Shown here: piece after piece, positions 7,033 to 9,979 of the stretch
Layout of the letters: the number at the start of each line of letters is the position of its first letter
Position numbering within the stretch: position 1 is the first letter of the stretch
NCBI GenBank assembly: GCA_004552115.1
Contig: SFPH01000123.1
Location: forward strand, 1 to 9,979
DNA: 9,979 bases
Direction of reading: 5' to 3'
Origin: Bacteroidales bacterium
Lineage (GTDB): Bacteria; Bacteroidota; Bacteroidia; Bacteroidales; UBA932
Notes under the pieces: model-generated
The model's input: the letters and a program-made list of their open reading frames with translations, nothing else
Told to the model about the DNA's origin: nothing
The model's database searches: none
Position numbers and translations under genes: made by a program

Positions 7033-7077
7033 CTGAATAACTCCGGTACATCCATGTTCAAAATGTCGCAACAATTA

Positions 7078-7677
7078 CTATACCATCCCGGAGAAGCCCA
7101 TGAAGGCCATGGCGAGGATGCTGACGGTCACGAGAGCGATAGGAACGCCCTTGAAGGCCTTCGGGACATCATTCATTGCAAGCTGCTCCCTCATTCCGGA
7201 GAAGAGAATCATTGCAAGTCCATAGCCGAGAGAGGTGGCGAATGCGTAGAGAACTGCCTCTCCGAGATTCAGCATGTGGGCAGGAAGACCGAAGGTGAAC
7301 TCCTTGGTAACCACTGTAATGGCCACACCGAGAACGGCGCAGTTGGTGGTGATGAGCGGAAGGAAGATGCCTAGAGCCTGGTAGAGGGACGGGCTGACCT
7401 TCTTGAGCACGATTTCGACCATCTGCACGAGGGCCGCAATGACAAGGATGAACGAAATGGTCTGAAGGAACTGCAGCTGAAGCGGAACCAGGACCAGATT
7501 ATTCAGAAGATAGGTCACAATCGTCGCGAGAGTGATCACGAAGCATACCGCCGCAGACATTCCGGTCGCGGTGGAGAGCTTGTTGGACACTCCGAGGAAC
7601 GGGCAGATGCCGAGGAACTGCGCCAGGACGATGTTGTTGACGAATATAGCCGAAACTATGATGAGTAAAATTTCCAT
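7078..7677 (-). CDS. rnfA: Rnf electron transport complex subunit RnfA
   Basis: A 199-residue integral membrane subunit of the Rnf complex (ferredoxin:NAD+ oxidoreductase), with about six hydrophobic helices along its length. It matches RnfA from end to end: VNNIVLAQFLGICPFLGVS near the start, LGIFLPLITTNCAVLGVAI in the middle and the characteristic ending AFMGFSGMV. Cys25 (GICPF) and Cys113 (TTNCAVLG) are the conserved positions that, together with the equivalent pair in RnfE, hold a [2Fe-2S] cluster inside the membrane between the two subunits. It is the last gene of the rnf operon and starts 6 bases after the rnfE stop, which suggests translational coupling; only a weak AAGG lies before the ATG. 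NqrE of the Na+-NQR complex is the homologous alternative, but the neighbouring rnfG, rnfD and rnfC and the ending favour Rnf. Confidence 0.95.
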   Translation of the reverse strand: MEILLIIVSAIFVNNIVLAQFLGICPFLGVSNKLSTATGMSAAVCFVITLATIVTYLLNNLVLVPLQLQFLQTISFILVIAALVQMVEIVLKKVSPSLYQALGIFLPLITTNCAVLGVAITVVTKEFTFGLPAHMLNLGEAVLYAFATSLGYGLAMILFSGMREQLAMNDVPKAFKGVPIALVTVSILAMAFMGFSGMV

Positions 7678-7683
7678 AATCCT

Positions 7684-8268
7684 TTAGTCTTTCTTGGCGA
7701 TTTTATTGAACAGAACCATCAGATATCCGAGCACGAGGAAGGCTCCCGGAGCCATCACGAAGGCCAGGATGCCGTCACCCGGAAGGAAGTGGAAGCCGAA
7801 TGCTGAACCGGAACCGAGTATCTCCCTTACAAGACCGATGACGGTGAGAGACAACGTGAAGCCGAGACCGACACCGATTCCGTCCAGTGCGGAGTCAATC
7901 ACGCCGTTCTTGCTGGCGAAAGCCTCTGCGCGGCCGAGCACGATACAGTTCACCACGATGAGCGGGATGAAGAGACCGAGGGAAGCATAGACGCCTGGAA
8001 CATATGCCTGCATAACCAGCTGGAGCACAGTCACAAAAGTCGCTATGACCACGATATACACAGGGATGTGCACCTTGTCTGGAACGACAGGGGCGATGGC
8101 AGAGATCACCATATTGGAAAGCACCAGCACGAAAAGTGTGGCAAGGCCCATGCTGAGTCCGTCAATGGCCGACGTGGTGGTGGCCAGTGTAGGACACATT
8201 CCAAGCAGAAGGACGAATGTAGGATTGTCCTTGATGAGGCCCTTTGTTATAAGCTGCAATTTTGTCAT
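7684..8268 (-). CDS. rnfE: Rnf electron transport complex subunit RnfE
   Basis: A 194-residue membrane subunit, a paralogue of RnfA inserted in the opposite orientation, with about six hydrophobic helices. Diagnostic segments are LIKDNPTFVLLLGMCPTLA (Cys25) and IPLIVVNCIVLGRAEAFA (Cys108); these two cysteines complete the intramembrane [2Fe-2S] site with RnfA. The VREILGSGSAFG loop and the basic end FNKIAKKD are also typical. The complex moves electrons from reduced ferredoxin to NAD+ and couples this to Na+ or H+ export, or runs in reverse. ATG 8268 is fixed by a strong AGGAGG eight bases upstream, which overlaps the rnfG stop codon, so translation of the two genes is probably linked. The homologue in Na+-NQR would be NqrD; the operon order supports RnfE. 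Confidence 0.95.
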   Translation of the reverse strand: MTKLQLITKGLIKDNPTFVLLLGMCPTLATTTSAIDGLSMGLATLFVLVLSNMVISAIAPVVPDKVHIPVYIVVIATFVTVLQLVMQAYVPGVYASLGLFIPLIVVNCIVLGRAEAFASKNGVIDSALDGIGVGLGFTLSLTVIGLVREILGSGSAFGFHFLPGDGILAFVMAPGAFLVLGYLMVLFNKIAKKD

Positions 8269-8276
8269 TGTAATGT

Positions 8277-8282
8277 CCTCCT
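8277..8282 (-). promoter_or_regulatory. Strong Shine-Dalgarno site of rnfE
   Basis: On the - strand AGGAGG overlaps the rnfG stop (TAG then GAGG) and lies 8 bases before the rnfE ATG. A full consensus is unusual in Bacteroidetes, where most genes in this window show none. Confidence 0.75.
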
Positions 8283-8874
8283 ATAATTCTGAAATCGGCA
8301 TCGGAAGAGCCGCAATGGCCTCAGCCGCATTCTTGACTGCGAGAGCGTATGCCCTCGAGGTAATGGTGGAAGCGGTGATGGCGTCCAGATTGCCGCCGTC
8401 CTTCTTGACTGTGAGTGCCTTGGACGAGATCGCATTCTCCGCGTCGAAGATTTTCAGGTTGCGGAACTGCCCGTAGAATTTCTCGTCACTTGTACACTTG
8501 GCTCCGAGACCCGGAGTCTCGCTGTGGGAGAGAACGCTGGTATTGTAGATCTCGCCTCCCGGGACAACGCCTACCATCAGGGTCAGGGCGCCGCCGAAGC
8601 CTGTCACGGTGGACTTCACGGCATATGCGATGACATTGCCGTCCTTTACGCATTCATAATATTCCGAAGGCATTCCGCCTACCTCGATCGGCTTTGATGC
8701 TGAGATTTCCCCCTCAGGGAGCACCTTTGCCACAGAGGCCTTGAGGATGGCCGCATTGGTCTCCTCGATAGGAGCCTTGGTCACGGCATACACTCCGCCG
8801 AGCACACCCGAGCATACGAAGCAGGTGGCGAAGAGGCAGAGGGCCATATTCTTGAGATTGGATACTGCTGCCAT
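8281..8874 (-). CDS. rnfG: Rnf electron transport complex subunit RnfG (flavoprotein)
   Basis: RnfG has one N-terminal membrane helix (residues about 8-33) and a periplasmic FMN-binding domain. It relays electrons through a covalently bound FMN. Typical segments are TGFGGALTLMVGV (91-103) and SHSETPGLGAKC (116-127), which occur just before the flavin site in the family. The flavinylation motif reads DAITASTITSRA, with Thr170 as the expected FMN-phosphate acceptor; the more common form is SGATxTS, so Gly is replaced by Ala and Ala by Ser. An earlier in-frame ATG at 8910 would add 12 residues inside rnfD. The ATG at 8874 is preferred: it lies 2 bases after the rnfD stop, directly before the family-like N-terminus, with GGAGG eight bases upstream. 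This gives 197 residues. Attachment of FMN needs ApbE, which is not in this window. Confidence 0.93.
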   Translation of the reverse strand: MAAVSNLKNMALCLFATCFVCSGVLGGVYAVTKAPIEETNAAILKASVAKVLPEGEISASKPIEVGGMPSEYYECVKDGNVIAYAVKSTVTGFGGALTLMVGVVPGGEIYNTSVLSHSETPGLGAKCTSDEKFYGQFRNLKIFDAENAISSKALTVKKDGGNLDAITASTITSRAYALAVKNAAEAIAALPMPISEL

Positions 8875-8876
8875 TA

Positions 8877-9860
8877 TTATTTCCTCCCGTATCTTTTCTG
8901 ATGGAACCACCTGTTGATGAGCGGAACCGTCGAGTTCATAATGAGAATTGCGAATGACATTCCTTCAGGATATGCTCCGAAGTAACGGATCATGATGGTG
9001 AGGAAGCCGATTCCTATTCCGAAGATAATGCCGCCCTTGTCGGTCATAGGAGATGTCACATAGTCCGTGGCCATGAAGCAGGAACCGAGAATCATACCGC
9101 CGGAAAGAAGGTTGAATACCGGATCGGTGAAGCGTGACGGGTCAGCCAGCCAGAAAATCAGTGAAACCAGGGCGACAGTGGCCCAGATTGAAAGGGTGAT
9201 GTGAGGTCTGATGACCTTGCGGACAAGGAGATAGACAAATCCGGCGAGGAGGGCCAGGGCGGAAATCTCACCCACGGAACCTCCGACATTGGCAAACAGC
9301 ATCTGACCGTAGCTGATACCGTTCTCGGCCATGATGCTCTGGATGCTCTGACCGGACATTATGCCCTCATTGATAAGGCCGAGAGGTGTTGCTCCGGAAA
9401 CCGCATCGACTCCGAAGAGTCCGCCCGGAATCTCCCAGTTCGTCATATAGGCAGGGAATGAGATGAGGAGGAATACGCGGCCCGCAATCGCAGGGTTGAA
9501 AAGATTCTGTCCAATGCCTCCGAATGTCATCTTGGCCACTCCGACAGCGAAAACTGAGCCGATGAACACTACCCACCATGGAGTGGTGGAAGGGAGGTTG
9601 AGTGCAAGCAGAAGTCCTGTCACTGCGGCTGACCAGTCGCAGATGGTGGAAGGCTTCTTGAGCAGGAACCTGGTAATGAGATATTCCAGGAGCACGCAGG
9701 AAATGACGGATGTCGCAAGAACCGCGATTTCGCCAAGGCCATAGAAGATGACCGAGACAATCACCGCAGGCATCAATGCGATCACCACGTCACGCATAAG
9801 CGACTTGGTGGAGACCGGCGCATGAAGATGCGGGTTCGGGGATACCAAAAGTCTGTTCAT
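8877..9860 (-). CDS. rnfD: Rnf electron transport complex subunit RnfD (flavoprotein)
   Basis: A 327-residue integral membrane subunit of the NqrB/RnfD family, which forms the ion-translocating core and carries a covalent FMN. The start MNRLLVSPNPHLHAP is the usual RnfD N-terminus. Further landmarks are FGGIGQNLFNPAIAGRVF (113-130), the flavinylation motif VDAVSGATPLG (Thr158 as FMN acceptor), MATDYVTSPMTDKG (263-276) and YFGAYPEGMSFAILIMN (293-309). Around ten hydrophobic helices can be followed. The length agrees with the family and the frame is clean. The gene begins 26 bases after the rnfC stop and ends 2 bases before the rnfG start. No Shine-Dalgarno sequence is visible in the AT-rich leader TTGAACAATAAACC. 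The riboflavin and ubiquinone features of NqrB cannot be judged here; the neighbours make RnfD the better call. Confidence 0.96.
   Translation of the reverse strand: MNRLLVSPNPHLHAPVSTKSLMRDVVIALMPAVIVSVIFYGLGEIAVLATSVISCVLLEYLITRFLLKKPSTICDWSAAVTGLLLALNLPSTTPWWVVFIGSVFAVGVAKMTFGGIGQNLFNPAIAGRVFLLISFPAYMTNWEIPGGLFGVDAVSGATPLGLINEGIMSGQSIQSIMAENGISYGQMLFANVGGSVGEISALALLAGFVYLLVRKVIRPHITLSIWATVALVSLIFWLADPSRFTDPVFNLLSGGMILGSCFMATDYVTSPMTDKGGIIFGIGIGFLTIMIRYFGAYPEGMSFAILIMNSTVPLINRWFHQKRYGRK
8883..8888 (-). promoter_or_regulatory. Shine-Dalgarno site that decides the rnfG start
   Basis: On the - strand GGGAGG lies within the last codons of rnfD (Gly-Arg-Lys-stop), with 8 bases between it and the ATG at 8874. 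It supports that start over the longer frame from 8910. Confidence 0.65.
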
Positions 9861-9886
9861 TGTATTTCAATGGTTTATTGTTCAAC

Positions 9887-9979
9887 TTATTTCTTCTCTG
9901 CCGGTGCGGCCTTGGCGGCTTCAGCGGCTGCCCTGGCGGCTGCGGCGCGGGCCCTGATAATGCCCATCACCTTGACCTT
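9887..9979 (-). CDS. rnfC: RnfC, C-terminal 30 residues (rest outside the window)
   Basis: On the - strand the frame is open from the window edge to the TAA at 9889-9887. It encodes KVKVMGIIRA followed by an Ala/Arg/Lys/Glu-rich helix ending in APAEKK. RnfC, the soluble NADH- and FMN-binding subunit with two [4Fe-4S] clusters, often ends in such an alanine- and lysine-rich tail. The position directly before rnfD is that of rnfC in the usual rnfBCDGEA order. None of the cofactor motifs are in view, so the call rests on position and tail composition. Confidence 0.75.
   Translation of the reverse strand, partial: KVKVMGIIRARAAAARAAAEAAKAAPAEKK

Noticed and set aside
6979..7374. A 131-codon + strand frame across the barrel start and the rnfA end
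   Set aside because: It is antisense to two well-supported genes. Its His/Glu/Gly-rich content reflects the reverse of membrane-protein codons.
7078..9979. Na+-NQR instead of Rnf for the - strand operon
   Set aside because: NQR has the order A-B-C-D-E-F with nqrF last. Here the order C-D-G-E-A, the RnfA ending FMGFSGMV and the Ala-rich RnfC tail fit Rnf.

Overview
The window looks like chromosomal DNA from a fairly GC-rich member of the order Bacteroidales. The grounds are: an Rnf operon with gene order C-D-G-E-A, a Bacteroidetes-type RpoN, a secreted SPOR protein, an outer-membrane barrel with a typical short signal peptide, one promoter element resembling the Bacteroidetes -7 consensus, and mostly absent Shine-Dalgarno sites. 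The family or genus cannot be fixed from this sequence. There is no sign of phage, insertion sequence, CRISPR or RNA gene.

Left part, + strand (1-2430): the 3' end of a LEA14-like envelope protein gene, a secreted SPOR-domain protein and a complete sigma-54 gene (rpoN) lie close together and probably form one transcription unit.

Middle part, + strand (2492-6190): a glycerol/phospholipid operon, glpK-glpF-cls. The aquaglyceroporin gene glpF is intact, but both flanking enzyme genes are damaged as written. glpK lacks about 49 bp, which shifts the frame and removes the Asn-Gln-Arg-Glu-Thr glycerol-binding motif; a 7-bp hairpin sits at the junction. cls carries a perfect 14-bp tandem duplication that shifts the frame. 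It also has an in-frame loss of about 10 codons that removes the His-x-Lys half of the second phospholipase-D motif. Three short indels in 3.3 kb, with clean genes on both sides, mean either real inactivation of this operon or local assembly errors. This is the most notable feature of the window.

AT-rich gap (6191-6521): it holds a strong stem-loop terminator and, on the - strand, a 58-codon reading frame that would encode a small two-helix membrane protein of unknown function.

Right part, - strand (6522-9979): an outer-membrane beta-barrel gene with its own likely promoter, preceded by rnfA, rnfE, rnfG, rnfD and the last 30 codons of rnfC (transcription order C-D-G-E-A). The Rnf complex moves electrons between ferredoxin and NAD and couples this to ion transport. 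The cluster-ligand cysteines of RnfA and RnfE and the flavin-carrying threonines of RnfD and RnfG are visible. rnfG and rnfE each have a good Shine-Dalgarno sequence at the same 8-nt spacing, which is unusual for this phylum.

No clearly new multi-gene system is visible. The items most worth checking are the clustered lesions in glpK and cls and the small membrane-protein frame.
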